Shown: positions 1 through 12,200 of the stretch, piece after piece
How the letters are laid out: each line of letters begins with the position of its first letter
Numbering within the stretch: the first letter of the stretch is position 1
Assembly (NCBI GenBank): GCA_950295325.1
Contig: OX485804.1
Location: forward strand, 49,540,001-49,600,000
Length of the DNA: 60,000 nt
Reading direction: 5' to 3'
Source of the DNA: Polytrichum commune
Lineage: Eukaryota; Streptophyta; Polytrichopsida; Polytrichales; Polytrichaceae
Program-made: the position numbers and the translations under genes
The notes under the pieces: generated by a model
The model's database searches: none
What the model was told of the DNA's origin: nothing
The model's input: only the letters and a program-made list of their open reading frames with translations

Positions 1-250
1 TGGACCCCCCCTCCCCCCGCCCCCCATCAAACCCGTTTGTTGTGTTCTATAATTGAACCTAAAAGGACGCCTTCGGTTTGAGCACATAGGCTAATCTCAT
101 TGTAACATGTGTCTTTCTAGTCTCCACCCTTGACTAGAAACCTTGCCGTATCCCACTCAAATGTAGGTGTCCAACTTAAGAAGAGTCTCCAACCACATAA
201 CATCCTCATCACACAAGACTTCGCTTACCCGCCACCTCTAAGGACAAAAG
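1..250 (-). repeat. Dispersed repeat family A, diverged partial copy
   Basis: On the minus strand this stretch carries the family A landmarks: the 'ggacacctacatttgag' start and 'tatgtgctcaaa', followed by a 'ttaggttcaat' motif. Family A is about 400 bp long and recurs at least 15 times in the window in both orientations. Its full form also contains 'gaatcttcactttga' and 'atatgagctccaaaa'. It encodes no protein I can recognise and is probably a non-autonomous transposon. This copy is cut by the window edge and strongly diverged. Confidence 0.55.
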
Positions 251-1129
251 GGAGGCATCAACTTCCCAAATCGAACCTATAGGTAGGCAAGGGTAGGAAG
301 GTAGGCTTAATAGCCTTTTGGTTTGAGCAACCATTCAACACCTCGCATTGGAATGTAAGGGCTCTTTAGGTGTCATCTAGTTACCCGATAGCATCATAAA
401 AAGGACCATCTCCAAAACATCCGGATTGGTTCCGGGGAGTGCGCATATTTATGGTTACTTTGAGCACTTTGCAAACATGTGTAGGCTAGGGTGAACCAAC
501 ACCAACACTCGTACCCTCGGGGATGAAGGCCTCGCGGATGACACTAAAAACTTCATCCTTCTTTATGGGGAAGCCCGCTTGACTACAAATCCCATATTGA
601 GTGCACTTCGCATTCAAGGTCTAAAATCCAATATATATGTGCACTTCCAATTAGTAAATAAGCAATTCATTGGGATTTCATTCCGGAAGTGAAACCATCA
701 ATGAAGCATGTAATCAACTTGGAGGTCAAATAAAATTACAAAATCCTCATTAACATTGAGGTTATAATTTTTTTGACTTACCATTTGAAATTCTCTTTGT
801 CATTCTAAAATGACACTTAAATTTAGTGTGCTGATTTAGTATTTATATTTTATAATATTTTAATAACGCCGCCTACTGGAATGAATGTATATTCAACTCT
901 CATGAGCACATTAGGAAACCCAAATGAGGTGTATGAGAATTGAACTTGTTATTTTTTAATCCGAGGGAAATTATCTTCCGGTTGCATATATTTGTAACTT
1001 GGGTATATACATGTACTTAAAAAATCATTATAGGTTATTGTTTGACTTCAATGTACTACTTTTAACTTTTTAACCCCTTAAGTTTTCAAGAGGCCCAAAC
1101 TTGTCTTCTCTAAGGTAGATGTGTGTAAG

Positions 1130-1310
1130 TTGAATACTTTTCTCTTTGCACCTACTTCTTGTAGGATATGAAACGCGCAATTAATGCAAGATGATCAACA
1201 AATCCAAATCGTACATGGAGCCATTTACCTCATAGATTCTGAAGCTCCTATGAATATCTCATTCATTATCAAAGTGAAGATCCTCTAGCTCATTAAGTGC
1301 TCATAAAGGT
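1130..1310 (-). repeat. Dispersed repeat family A, partial copy
   Basis: Minus-strand copy of the 3' half of family A: the 'cctacaagaagtaggtgc' end, the 'gatttggatttg' segment, 'catagga gctt' and 'tcactttgataatgaat' are all visible. The region between this copy and the previous one (251-1129) is AT-rich and has no gene that I can see. Confidence 0.65.
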
Positions 1311-3999
1311 GTGGTACTTTTGGGCCACCCCCTTTCGAGGGAGCCTAAAAGTATCACAGAAGCCCTTCGGTGAAGGTGGCCTGCATTTGCAGGCGCCCAA
1401 GCCGAACCCGGATGATAGGTGTATAACGTGAGTAGTTAGATTTTTAAGGGAGATTAAATATGCGTCGTAGTACGTCCGGAGGTTGGGCCTTAGTTTTTTT
1501 ACTAATGTGGTTTTAAACTCCACTAACCAATTTCATATCTAGTTCTAACCTTAACTTACAACCTATTCTACGCGCAGACGCACCAGCCTTGAAACCAAGG
1601 CAATCCTAATTTGTAAATTAGGATGGTTCTGATACACACCAACCGGGTGTGACTCATACCACCCTAGCTCAATGAACGGAATAACGACAATTTGATGGAT
1701 CATTCAATTCTTCCTATTTTTTTACTTAGTTCTATTTAGTTTTCTAAGCGGGGGAACTTGGCCTAAGTCCCACCCTTTACACAAATTCTTTCTTAATTAC
1801 TTACTTTCGTTTGCACCTCCTACTTCACTACATTCACATATTAGGCATCACCCATTACCTGGTTGGTGCACCTCTTACCTCGGAACCTTCTAAGGCCTCG
1901 TGCAGGTCCTTTGAAGGTTGAATGACATCTCAAACACATTCGAACATCAATGGTTCGAAGGGTGGTATTACTCTACCGAGTTAAGTTTCCGATTCGGGTC
2001 TCTTGCCAACAAGGGTTCACGATTTATTTTGTATGTTTTGATTGTTAAATGTATTTACACTGGATAGACCACGAAATGCAACTCAATGGAACCAGGGTGA
2101 CGGACGATCTGTAGGTTCAACCTGCTGCGTAATCTTCATAAATTGGGGCCATTACTCCCAATCTATGGGGCCAACAATATAATAGTGGATTCGCGGGTCA
2201 TTAATTCCACCTTTCCACCAACAACATTAAGAGTGATTATGTCGGTGATTAATCTGACTTACCACACACGAAACTTGCTAATAAATGAAGCTACTACCAC
2301 AAAACATACTAAGGGCCCCGAAAACAATGGAGTTGGATATTCCCTTGGCGGTCAAGTGGTCAAGCCACTTGACCTTACGAGATAGGTGAGTGGGTTTAGA
2401 TATGCGTACCTTAGCCGCGCTCCCTTCAACCCTAAATGGAAGGCTAGCGTTAGTAAATTTACCTCAATTCTCCTCGGTTGATTTGGGCTCGATGGAGGCC
2501 GAGCCGCTACCTCCTTCCTTGCTCCATTTCCCGAGCGTCGACCTTGCCTCCTTCTTTGTAACTAGTTTGGTAGTAAGCGTATCTTAGTTAACAATTAAAA
2601 TATAAAGTATTTATTCTACACTGTAATTTAATCCTAAGCATAATATTTTTACTTAGTGCACCTAATTATCTTTCCAATGATATAAAAATCACTTTAATCG
2701 GATAAGAATTGCAAAAGTTATGAGGGTTGGAAGTGTGGTCAATTCAACCGACCCTTCCAACCCACCTATCTACCTTCTGATTTCAAAAATTCATAGCACA
2801 TTCTTTATTAGTTGGATCTAGGCTTTCCTTATACCATTGGAAAGCTATGAATAAGTTCTAACTAGAAAAATTATGACATCAGCAGGTTAAACTAATAGAA
2901 ATTCAGCAGACTCCTTGTAACACAGTAGTCAATCAAGAAGGCTTAAACTATGTATCTCGCCTTCAACAATTCATATCTAATTCAAATCTTACTCAAATCA
3001 AACGTTCTATATGACCCTGGAGAGATATTAAAAATATGTATTTGATAAAAATATGTGATTAAAAAGGTAAGCCGAAGTGAACCCAGCAGATCCTCTGTAA
3101 TGCAGCAGTCAACCAAAAGTTCTCAAACTATGTGTCCCATTTTCCACAATTCATATCTAATTCAAATCATGCTCAAATCAAATGTTCTAAGCCATTTTGG
3201 AAAGCTACACAAAAGTTCTACTTGGGAAAAATATAACTTCTTGGAATTCAAATTCCTATTGGGCTTGCAGGTATGATTCAGCAGCCGCTACCCACAAGAC
3301 CACCCAGTTTTTTCTACTCCATATTTGAAAATCCATAACTAATTGTCATCTTAACCAAATCACAAATGGGAAACGGCTATGGATAGCTATAGGAGATCTC
3401 TCTAAAACAAAAATGATAAATATCTTTTTCTAGCTTCTGAACTAAGCCTTCAGGGCATTGGCAGATGAGGTCTACAATGCCTCCACCCAAAACTCTACCA
3501 TCCAACCTACCTCTACAAAAGAAGGAATCATTTTGTTGGTGTATTAATAAAAAACACATTCTAACTAGGAGAGAGAGTAGAGGAAGTTCTCAAGCCTTTC
3601 TTTTAGGCCATTGAGAATGCATGCTAAAGGATTTTTTCCTAACTACATTGAAGCAGGGCTTCGCCCAAGCATTAGAAGAAGAAAGAAACCTACAAGGTGG
3701 AAGGAGGGGTTTTTAAACCCTCTCACAAAAGGGTTGGACCCCTCCTCCACCGGATCCATTTTTCAAACCCTTTCCCGAAATTTTGGCTCGGGGGTTTTCC
3801 CGGTTAAGGTTGCTACCCTCTCGCCGAGGTGGCTCCGACGGGGAACCTAGAAATCTTTCTAATTTTTTGCCATCGAGTTGGCAAGGGGGCAAGTGGGCAA
3901 GTAGCCCCCTTGCTCTCTTTCTTTTTTGTCTTCAAAAGTCTTCAAGCCGATTTTGTCTTCTTACGTAAAACACCTCCAATAGTCTTGTATGCCTCACAC
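1311..3999. other. Gene-free, repeat-like stretch
   Basis: No convincing gene. Open frames are short, overlap on both strands and have no recognisable domains. Two segments, about 2890-3020 and 3085-3235, resemble one another: both have a 'cagca.tcct.tgtaa.' start followed by 'caattcatatctaattcaaatc' type sequence, with related 'accattggaaagcta' motifs near 2835 and 3195. Such diverged internal duplications are common in decayed LTR retrotransposons, but I found no LTR pair, primer-binding site or pol domain, so the class is open. Confidence 0.4.
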
Positions 4000-4013
4000 T
4001 AACTAATAAACTA

Positions 4014-4135
4014 ACACTTGCTTAGCTAGCATTTACTAACATTTGCTTAATAGCTAGCATCTACTAATATTTGCTTAGCTAGCATCTATTAACATTTGCT
4101 TAATAGCTAGCATCTACTAATATTTGCTTAGCTAG
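4014..4135. repeat. Tandem repeat, 'TTGCTTAGCTAGCATCTACTAA'-like unit
   Basis: A roughly 53-bp unit built from two related 25-28 bp halves (one with 'gcttagctagcat', one with 'gcttaatagctagcat') is repeated a little over twice. Adjacent copies differ at only a few positions. It has no coding role that I can see. Confidence 0.8.
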
Positions 4136-4317
4136 TTGTTTTTACTAGCTAGCATATTTTTTCTACTTTGCTATCTTCTAGCACTACTTAGTTTCATTTT
4201 GACCTTCCTTCTTCTAGGCTAAATGCTAAATGAACTAATTTTCCCTAAATTCCCTATCAATTCTAACTTTTAATGCTAACATTCTAACTAAAAGTGATCC
4301 CGCAGAGTGGTGGACCA

Positions 4318-4475
4318 CTCAAAGGGTTCACAAAAGGTTCCCCCGATCATGTTGACTATTGAACCTAAAATTGTTAACATATTTTGATCATGTGGTTAAA
4401 TCTCTTTCAAACACATCTCTTTTTGGTATCCGTTCTTAGATTCACATCTAACCGCATAGCATGCAAATACATACG
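4318..4475 (-). repeat. Dispersed repeat family A, partial copy
   Basis: Minus-strand copy of the middle of family A. It contains 'atgttgactattgaacct' and 'ttgttaacatattttgatcatgtgg', then 'gtatccgttcttagattcacatctaacc', the complement of the family's 'ggtgtggatctaagaacggacacc' block. Confidence 0.7.
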
Positions 4476-4974
4476 TTTAGGTTATTACTTCGTTCAGCTT
4501 AGGCATGTCTACAGTATGCACAAAAACACATATTTGAGCTACATGTTTTCAATTTCAGTTGATTGTTTCAAAATAACTTTATCGCAAAATCAATCAATTC
4601 TTCCATTGAACTTTCTAAATCGGTTGAATGCCTTAATGCTATTTAAGATTAAGGCTCAAATACATAGCTGATGTGACCATGGATACATGTTAATACTGTT
4701 AATTTTTATTATCGTCAAGTCCATTTGAGTACATTCATATTTTAAACTTGACATAAGATAATCTATCAAATTAAAGTTTCAAAAACCACACCGAGTGGCT
4801 TAGGGTTTTAGAAAATTCAACTTACTGGACTTTGCCTTAGTGATTGACGGTAGAAGTCTTGGCACATAATCCACTCTTTAATGCACATCATGTTTTATCA
4901 ATTGCAAAATGTATTTTGGGCCCAAAAAGAAGTACACATGCACATGTGTAGTTTTAAGGAAATCGGTGCTTGTA

Positions 4975-5965
4975 CAGTCAAGACTCTATATTGTTACAGG
5001 TCGGGAGCAGCAAAAAAACAGGTATATATAGAATTATAACAAGTAACACTTATAGAATTCATATTGATGATTAATAACATTTATAGAAATATCACTTAAA
5101 ATTTCCGAAAATGAAGAAAATAACATTTTATAAAAATAAAAATGAAATTACAAATGATAATACATAATTCAACTAAACTAATTGAAAGAAATAATCTATA
5201 TAATAATAACTTGACGAGATTCTTCCAACTAAACTAACTGAAAGAAAGAGTCTGTAGTAGTATAACGAGAAGCTTCCAAATGATGAGATGAAACGTCCTT
5301 CTGGAGTCCTTGAATGCTCCTAATGTGTGATAGGGCATCATTTGGTCTCTGTTCAAAGTATTTCTTCAAAGTCTCTAGAGAACGCTCAGCAACACTAAAT
5401 CCTACAACTTCTTCTACCACATCAACCATAACCTCATCAACATCAATTTCTTGATGTTTTGAGGAATACATATCAAAAAAATCCTCATCGGTAGGTTCAT
5501 AGGGGTTGTTTAAATCAAACTCCATCTCATATTTGAGGTATTCATGAGCATTCATCACGTCACCCCACCTCACTATCAGATGACAATAACATCAATTGAT
5601 GAAGTAGAGTAGCAACTTCATCAACCTCTACCAAACCCCTAGCTTCCTCTATCTCCCTCTCAATAGAGATCGAAAGAACACCTATGTGCCTCCAACAATT
5701 TTGAATTGTTCTCAAAGAATATGGGATAAATGTGATTACATGTTTAAAATGTATGCTCTCATATATTGTTACCTTGATTTTCTCAAAATTAACACTTATA
5801 GAGGTGCAATTAACAAAGAAGGGAGTAGAGCATGTTATTACACTTAACACTTAACACATAACACTCACTAGTCTTACCAATAGTGTTTATGTAGGGGAGT
5901 AAAATTTTCTTAACATATATGAAATCTTAACGCATCGAGGGGTAACACTTATAGAGTCTTGACTG
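4975..5965 (-). mobile_element. Tc1/mariner (pogo-like) DNA transposon remnant with TIRs
   Basis: The left end begins CAGTCAAGACTCTATA and the right end is its inverted complement (TATAGAGTCTTGACTG). Both ends are bordered by TA (4973-4974 and 5966-5967), the target duplication expected of Tc1/mariner elements. Inside, on the minus strand, is the C-terminal part of a CENP-B/pogo-type transposase. At 991 bp the element is far too short to hold a complete transposase gene, so it is an internally deleted, non-autonomous copy. Subterminal 'taacacttatagaatt' motifs repeat near both ends. Confidence 0.8.
5229..5850 (-). pseudogene. pogo/Tigger-like transposase, C-terminal fragment
   Basis: Two overlapping minus-strand frames (5560-5850, then 5229-5573) together read as the C-terminus of a CENP-B-type DDE transposase. 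First comes the family's 'TIQNCWRHIGVL' block, then an acidic linker, then a helical tail ending '..TTTDSFFQ', typical of plant Tigger/pogo-like proteins. The catalytic DDE core and N-terminal HTH are missing, and a frame change near 5565 separates the two parts. It sits inside the TIR-bounded element 4975-5965 and is a dead remnant. Confidence 0.7.
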
Positions 5966-6289
5966 TATTGGAGAGCCCAAGCCATAGAATAGCCATCATT
6001 TTAGGTCAACTGTAATCTAGGGGGCAGTTCATATTTTATGAAATATCCAAATAATTGCCATGTGCAGACTGTACACATTTTGACATGGCCAAAACTTGAG
6101 GTATTATATCTACTGAGAAGATTAGGGTTTAGAGTTTTGTATTTCATATAGAAATTGTGGCTAGTAGAAATTGTGTGTATATGAGGTGCATTGGGCTCCT
6201 ATGTCCTTTAAGGGTTAAGATGCAAGAGGCCCAAATACTGGCTATCAAAGTTTGTATTTGGGCTTTGGAGTGTGAAGACTTCTGTTTGA

Positions 6290-6560
6290 TACTATGTTTT
6301 GCAAATTATGGGGCCTTGGAAGGTGTCGATAAACATATTATGGTTGCACGATTGTGTTTATCGCATTAATAATATTTTAGGGAAGGGAAAATTAAGGGAC
6401 ATGGGAGAATTATATGATCATTTAATAAGAAAAATAATCTTCACTTTTGTAATGAATATTATATTCATACGAGCTTCAAAAATTATGAGGAACAAGACTA
6501 CAACCTCGATTTGGATTTGCTAATCCTCTCGTAGTCATCGTGAGCTTCACATCCCAAGAG
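6290..6560 (+). repeat. Dispersed repeat family A, 3' part
   Basis: Plus-strand copy with 'tatatgatcatttaataag', 'aatcttcacttttgtaatgaat', 'atacgagcttcaaaaattatgagg' and 'cctcgatttggatttgctaat', in the order seen in the other copies. Confidence 0.75.
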
Positions 6561-6615
6561 AAGTGAGCGCGGAGCTAGAAGTGTATGTGAGGCCCGCATA
6601 GCTTGATGTTCACTA

Positions 6616-6990
6616 CACTAAACATGATATTTAGTGTCACCAATTCTAATTGGTCTTGCTCAATACTAATTGTAAACCATGGTATAAGTGTCACCAACAC
6701 TAAATGTTAACCCAACATTATTTGTCATCTCTTGTAATTATTTGGGGGTTTTATAGATTTACAGTGTTGCAACTACTGTCACTCACCAAGTGATTTTTCA
6801 TCCAAATTTCAATCTATCATGACCATATTTCATCACGAGTTCCGGACAAGAGAAGGTAGGGTTTTGGCCAATGGATGAACTCATCCATCATCCATGACAA
6901 TATTTGTTCACTTATTCATACGAAGTGTCATCCGAAAGGTTAGTATGGCGACCTTAAAATACCATATTACACTAAGTACCATATTTAGTG
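6616..6990. mobile_element. MITE, CACTAAA family (TA-flanked)
   Basis: About 375 bp with terminal inverted repeats of roughly 25 bp: CACTAAACATGATATTTAGT at the left, and CACTAAATATGGTACTTAGT when the right end is read on the minus strand. Both sides are flanked by TA (6614-6615, 6991-6992). There is no coding capacity. The termini match the copies at 17457-17779 and 58395-58747, although the interior is diverged. This fits a Tc1/mariner-type MITE. Confidence 0.75.
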
Positions 6991-6996
6991 TAGTAC

Positions 6997-9209
6997 TTCG
7001 AGGAACTTTGACAAGGATGTAGAAGTCTCGTCAGTTGCGGCCTCATTGTGGTCCAAGTTCCAACGACAAAATGAGATCCAGTTCTTGTGGTTCTCAAAGA
7101 GGCGTACTCAAAACCGACACTATCTACCACTGGCCTACATTTCACGAGTCATGAAATGCACATGAGTTAGGTACGAGAGGCTGGTTTTTAAAGTTTAGTA
7201 TCGGGGTTTTGGGTTTAGTACGCATCTTATGTTTTATGTGCCTTGGATATTCAAAGTGCAAGGGTTCTAGAAGGGTTGTTCATAAAGTACCAGTCTCCAA
7301 GAAGTTCTTCATCGTCACCAATCTACTGCCTTAATGATTGGAAAATCTTGTGGGTAGTAGATCTATAGTGTGGTTCACCATCAGTGAATTCTTTGCTCCA
7401 TCATCTCATAGGTCCACTAGTTTTTGACCTAATGAGGTTCATGCTGATCAATAAGAACCAACATCGTTGATAACAACTGAAAAAAAACTACGAGGAACAG
7501 ATCTGCATACCGTTTGCGGTGAAAATGGGTAAATGGATCTAACATGCGTACAGTAAAGTAGCTTAGGATGTTATATTTCACCAATGAAAGTCATTTATGT
7601 TCTATAATGTCCAAACAACCTATTGAACTTTCGTTAGTAAAAATTGAATTCCTGAACAATGTGTTACTGCACTGTGTAATTCCGAATAGTAGCACGCACT
7701 CGTTGGGATAAATAGTGTAGTAGTTGGTGACCTAATCATGCCTGCAAAATCAGCTGCCAGTCAAATAAGCTCTTCTTAATTATTGTTTTTTCAAATTAAA
7801 ATGAACTTGAACTTTGCCGTCTCCCCCAATTTTCACTTCCATTTTTTTTTATTTGCACGAGTTGAGTTGACCGGGTCTTCTCAGCTTGACTGCCAACCCT
7901 GTGAGATAAACCTCACGATGGCACTTCAGTGGCTGCCAATTACTTACTTATTTATTTATTTTTATATTAAGAAATCTGATCATCTCAGACACTGTGCTGA
8001 GAAGACTGAATGCGGAGGTAAGATTACGAAAAGAGGTGCACCAAATTCTTTTGGTGGGCTTGAATGCGCTCTGAATCACCAATAAACGTAGGCAGGTGGT
8101 AGCCACCTAGTAAGGTATCGGGGTGTTATTCAGCTACTGTTATTGATCGGACACTTATATGTGATTGGTGTGTGGATAGGTGAGGATCAAAGAACAAACA
8201 CTGGAACGACACATGTTGGAAAGAGATTGGACTACATCTCCAAAATTTCATTAATTACTCCGCACTCAACAATGCATACAATTGGAAGGACTTATGTATT
8301 CAGTTAAGGAGTCAACAAACATGCACTTCCAATAACAATAACTAAATCAAGGGAGGTCTAGATTTTAATTTGACATTTGTTGATGATTTCATCATAGATC
8401 TACTATTGCATTACCAATTTGAAGATGCAAATATGATAATAGAAGATGGAGAGCAAGAAAAACTAGCTGAGTAACATTCGCATACTGTAAGCCAGCGGGG
8501 TCTTGAGAAGGCACCCCCAAGGGAGTGGTGGGGTTTTGTTACACAAATGTAACCTGTAACCACATTTAGTGAGTTGGAGTTTTGAAGATTTTCTGGTTGG
8601 ATACTCTTTTAGGCCCATTTGTGGGCACATAAACACTGGTACCTAGACTACACATTGGCTGACTCATGGTTTTCTGTCCACAATTGTTGTGCATCATTGA
8701 GTGGCTAGAACTTATCATGGAGCCCCTAAGTAATCTAATAAGGAATCAGGCTTTATACGATTTCACTTACTCGATCTTTGCTCCATTATTTCCATCATCA
8801 TCAAGCAAGATTTGCTATTCCAATGCAATCTTCAGATATCAAATCAGAAGAGTGAATATTGTAAAAGAGAACCACTTAAGATCCTCATACCTTAAGCTTG
8901 CTTCAGCCAAGTCATATCGGCCTAAGATGGATGGTATTTACAGATAACCTTTGAAAGGTTGGTGCATCTTTTCTCAATTTGAAAGAGCTTAATAATCATC
9001 TAGCCTAGTTAACCTAAGCCTGTAATCTTTGATACTCCCAATGTATTGTGCGTGATTTTCAAGAGCCACTATCGCACGTCTCAAGATTGGAATGTCTGTT
9101 CTCATCTTTCCTATGACAAACATTTGTAGTAGAACTGTATGTGCTATATTGAAGAGAAAAGGAGGAGAAAAAAGTTTGTTATTTGATGAGTATTAATGTA
9201 ATTACAGTT
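6997..9209. other. Gene-free flank downstream of the acyltransferase-like gene
   Basis: No recognisable gene. The short frames at 7783-8085 and 8666-8947 show no domain and no coding bias. The part just below 9210 should hold the 3' UTR of the minus-strand gene that ends there. Confidence 0.45.
8112..8340 (+). repeat. Repeat family B/A-like partial copy
   Basis: Starts 'aaggtatcggggtgttattcagctactg', resembling the start of family B (13210, 24318). It then continues with a 'ggacacttatatgtgattggtgtgtgg' segment and 'agagattggactacat', shared with family A. It is truncated and diverged. Confidence 0.5.
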
Positions 9210-12200
9210 TTATGGGTCAAATGTTGGTGCTTGTTTGCCCCTTGTTTTCTCGTAGATTATTCTTGGGACAAAGTGCTGGTAAGGGTCTTCTTCCCTCTTC
9301 TTCAGCAAGTAAGATAGACCAGCTTCAATGTCAGATTTGACTTGCCCGTAAAGAGTGTCCACAACTTCTTTGTCATTTATATAGTCATGTAACCCTGCAA
9401 GGTGTAATGATTCATCGATGTGATACATGGTGTTTTAAGGGTTTTCAATGCGGAGAAGAGTTGAGGAAAAAAACGCAAAGAGAATAGCACATGCATTAAA
9501 ACAGGTCGAGACATAAGCAGAGATTGAAAGTCATTAGATTTGCGAGTGATGCGACATAGAAACTCACCATGTGTGTAGATAGGCTTCTGGAATGAAAAAT
9601 ACATTCGAGGTGGCGGCTTTGGAAATCCAAGAGTGCCAAGAAGTGTTCTTCCATTTTCTTCTCTGTTCCTGTAAAACCCAAGGTCTTATTAATGCAATTG
9701 AGGGCCACTTTACAATATGGCCACGAAATTGCGAGGGCCCTTGAAAGTTATTCGAATGGCATACCATGGAGTATTGAACTTGAAAATTGTGTGCTCACGG
9801 GTCTTCAAGGGTAGTGTAAAGGCATATGCAACTGGGCTCTCAACAAATTGCTATTCATCACCATCCTATTCATGTGGGCCCTTCTACACATTAAGTTATT
9901 ATAAATCAAGGGTTGTGAGATTTTGAAGTGCCATTGTCTCTTGGTTTCATGTTAGACCCACATCTTTGAGGTGGGCTTGACACAACCTGGTAGACCATGA
10001 AACATTATCGATTGCATCCCCATGTGGGACGTAGTTTTTTCATCCACTCAAATTTCCTTGGTCCCTCAAGCTCTAGTGTAAAGTGGGAAGGTCTCAACAC
10101 TTTCCACCAATGAGATATTTTAGATTTCAATGGCCATGGGCTTTCAAGGTCAAATTCGGTTTCTTATCTGAATTGGACACCTAAATTCAAGTGGTGTGCA
10201 GTTAGGGGTGGATCTTAAGAACGGACATCAAATAGACACCTGTTTAAAAAGAGAATGAACTATGCGCTCAATTTTTGTTAACAGTTCTAGGTTCACGAAT
10301 CGATATAATTAGGGGAACTTACAGGATCATTTCAGAGCTTTGATAATCAATAAGATATTTATACGAGCTCCAAAAGTTATGAGGACAATGGCTACAGCCT
10401 TGAGGTGGATTCTAATTATCTCGTACTAATTGCATGTAAATCTCCTAGGAGAAGTGGGCTAATCCAAAAAAGTAAGCATTTAAGGCCCATCTACTTTAGA
10501 AGAGAAGTATTACACACAATACAAGGAAGGTGAGGTTTGGAGGTCCAACAAAGTCAAGAAGGTACCTCACAGAAGGCATATTCACAAGACTGCGTAGCCT
10601 CTCCCCTATCACTGGAAACTGCAATGTTTGGTCTTGATCCAGAAGTATCTGCAGTCAGGAAACTGTCATTTTATCATAGAAATTTGAATGTGAATCCACA
10701 CTTTTCTCACATTTCCGAAATTATTCTTCCACGTTACTGAAAACAGTCCAATTACGTTTCAAATTACATGTCACTCAAGGTTCTTTCTGCATCGTGAGGG
10801 GAACTCGCCTGAATAAAATCGTCGCCCCCCACAGTAGCCATAGGAATAATAACAGCTCCGTGGCGAATAGCTATCCTCACAAACTCAGGCTTTTCAGGCC
10901 AGATGAGCTTGTAAGCCTCTTCCTGCTTGACAAAATAATGATCATATGAGCTTGCATATCCTAAGAATCCGTGAAACAGGTCAACTTCCTACGTTTGATA
11001 CTGAGATGTGTTATATGATTAATGAGCATGACATACAAATAGGAATTTCAACCTACAATAGAGGAAGTAAATAGGTATTTGTGGGCATCAAAAGACATTA
11101 AATTTTGTTACCTGTACTTACTGCCAGTGGTGTTCCAACTTTCCTAGACAGTGTAAATGGTGGCATCAAGCCAGTTTTCAGTTCAGCCCACATGCGCGCC
11201 AATTATCAGTTGAGTCCTACCTAAAGTAGCCATGCCTAATTCGGTGACTTATCTTAATCAGACACCTACATTGAGTGGTTTGGTGTGGCTCTAAGAAGGG
11301 ATATCAAAAAGACATGTGTTTAAAGAGCTTGGATGGGTACTCAAAATCTGATAACCACTCTAGTTTCAATAATCGACTTAATTGTGGGGACCTACATGAT
11401 CATTTAATGACCACGAGAATCTTTACTTTGATCATGAACAAGCTATTCACATGAGCTCCAAAATTTATGAGGAAAGTGGATTTGCTAACCATCTCGTACT
11501 TATTGTGTGTTTTGTATCCTTGGAGAAGTGGACTGGTTGGAAAAAAGTAACCATTTCAGATCCATCTACTTGAGTTTGTAGTGTTTTCTGCCATGAAGAG
11601 AGCATCAGAGGAATAAAGGTAGAATCTCTAGTTAAACAGAATGACATGAATAGGAGGACTAGGCATCAAGAAAGTGAGATGGGCACCTTGCGCTTGACAG
11701 CTTCCCGCATGCCACCAGGAAGAAGCAAAGCTGCCTGCTTGGCAGCCATTAATTTGTAGGTGTTGTTACCGTTCACAGGCACACCGCCATATAGGCGTAC
11801 GAAGTCTGAGAATCCCGATTGTGTCAAAGCATCTCCAGGTTGGTCTGTACAGGTTGCGCACATACTGGTTGTGGTTACTTCCTTCGCAGGAAATTTAGGT
11901 GTGCAGTATGGAAAGATGAACTTCGATGAGAAATAGAAAAAGGGACGAATTCAAATGTTGCCACTGCAGCGAATGATGGTGTTGCTTCATCTTTGTGTTA
12001 GTTTAATTCTATACGTAATTCTGAAACCAACATCCTAAGAATTGAAGAGACCTTGAAGAATGTTGCCTCCATTCAAGTTATTTTGAAACCAACACCCTAA
12101 GAATTGAAGTGTACCTTAAAGAATATTGCCTCCATTCAAGGGTAACACCTTGAACAGCAGCGGACAAGCCAACCAACACCTAATCAAGGGCAAGCCCCTA

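Noticed and set aside
1620-1660. 'ggttctgatacacaccaac' as a tRNA-Met primer-binding site of an LTR element
   Set aside because: Only a partial match to the complement of the tRNA-Met 3' end, and no LTR pair or pol domain lies nearby.
3611-3968. Overlapping frames of 79 and 61 codons
   Set aside because: Low-complexity composition, no domain, no start context or splice signals, and overlap between frames.
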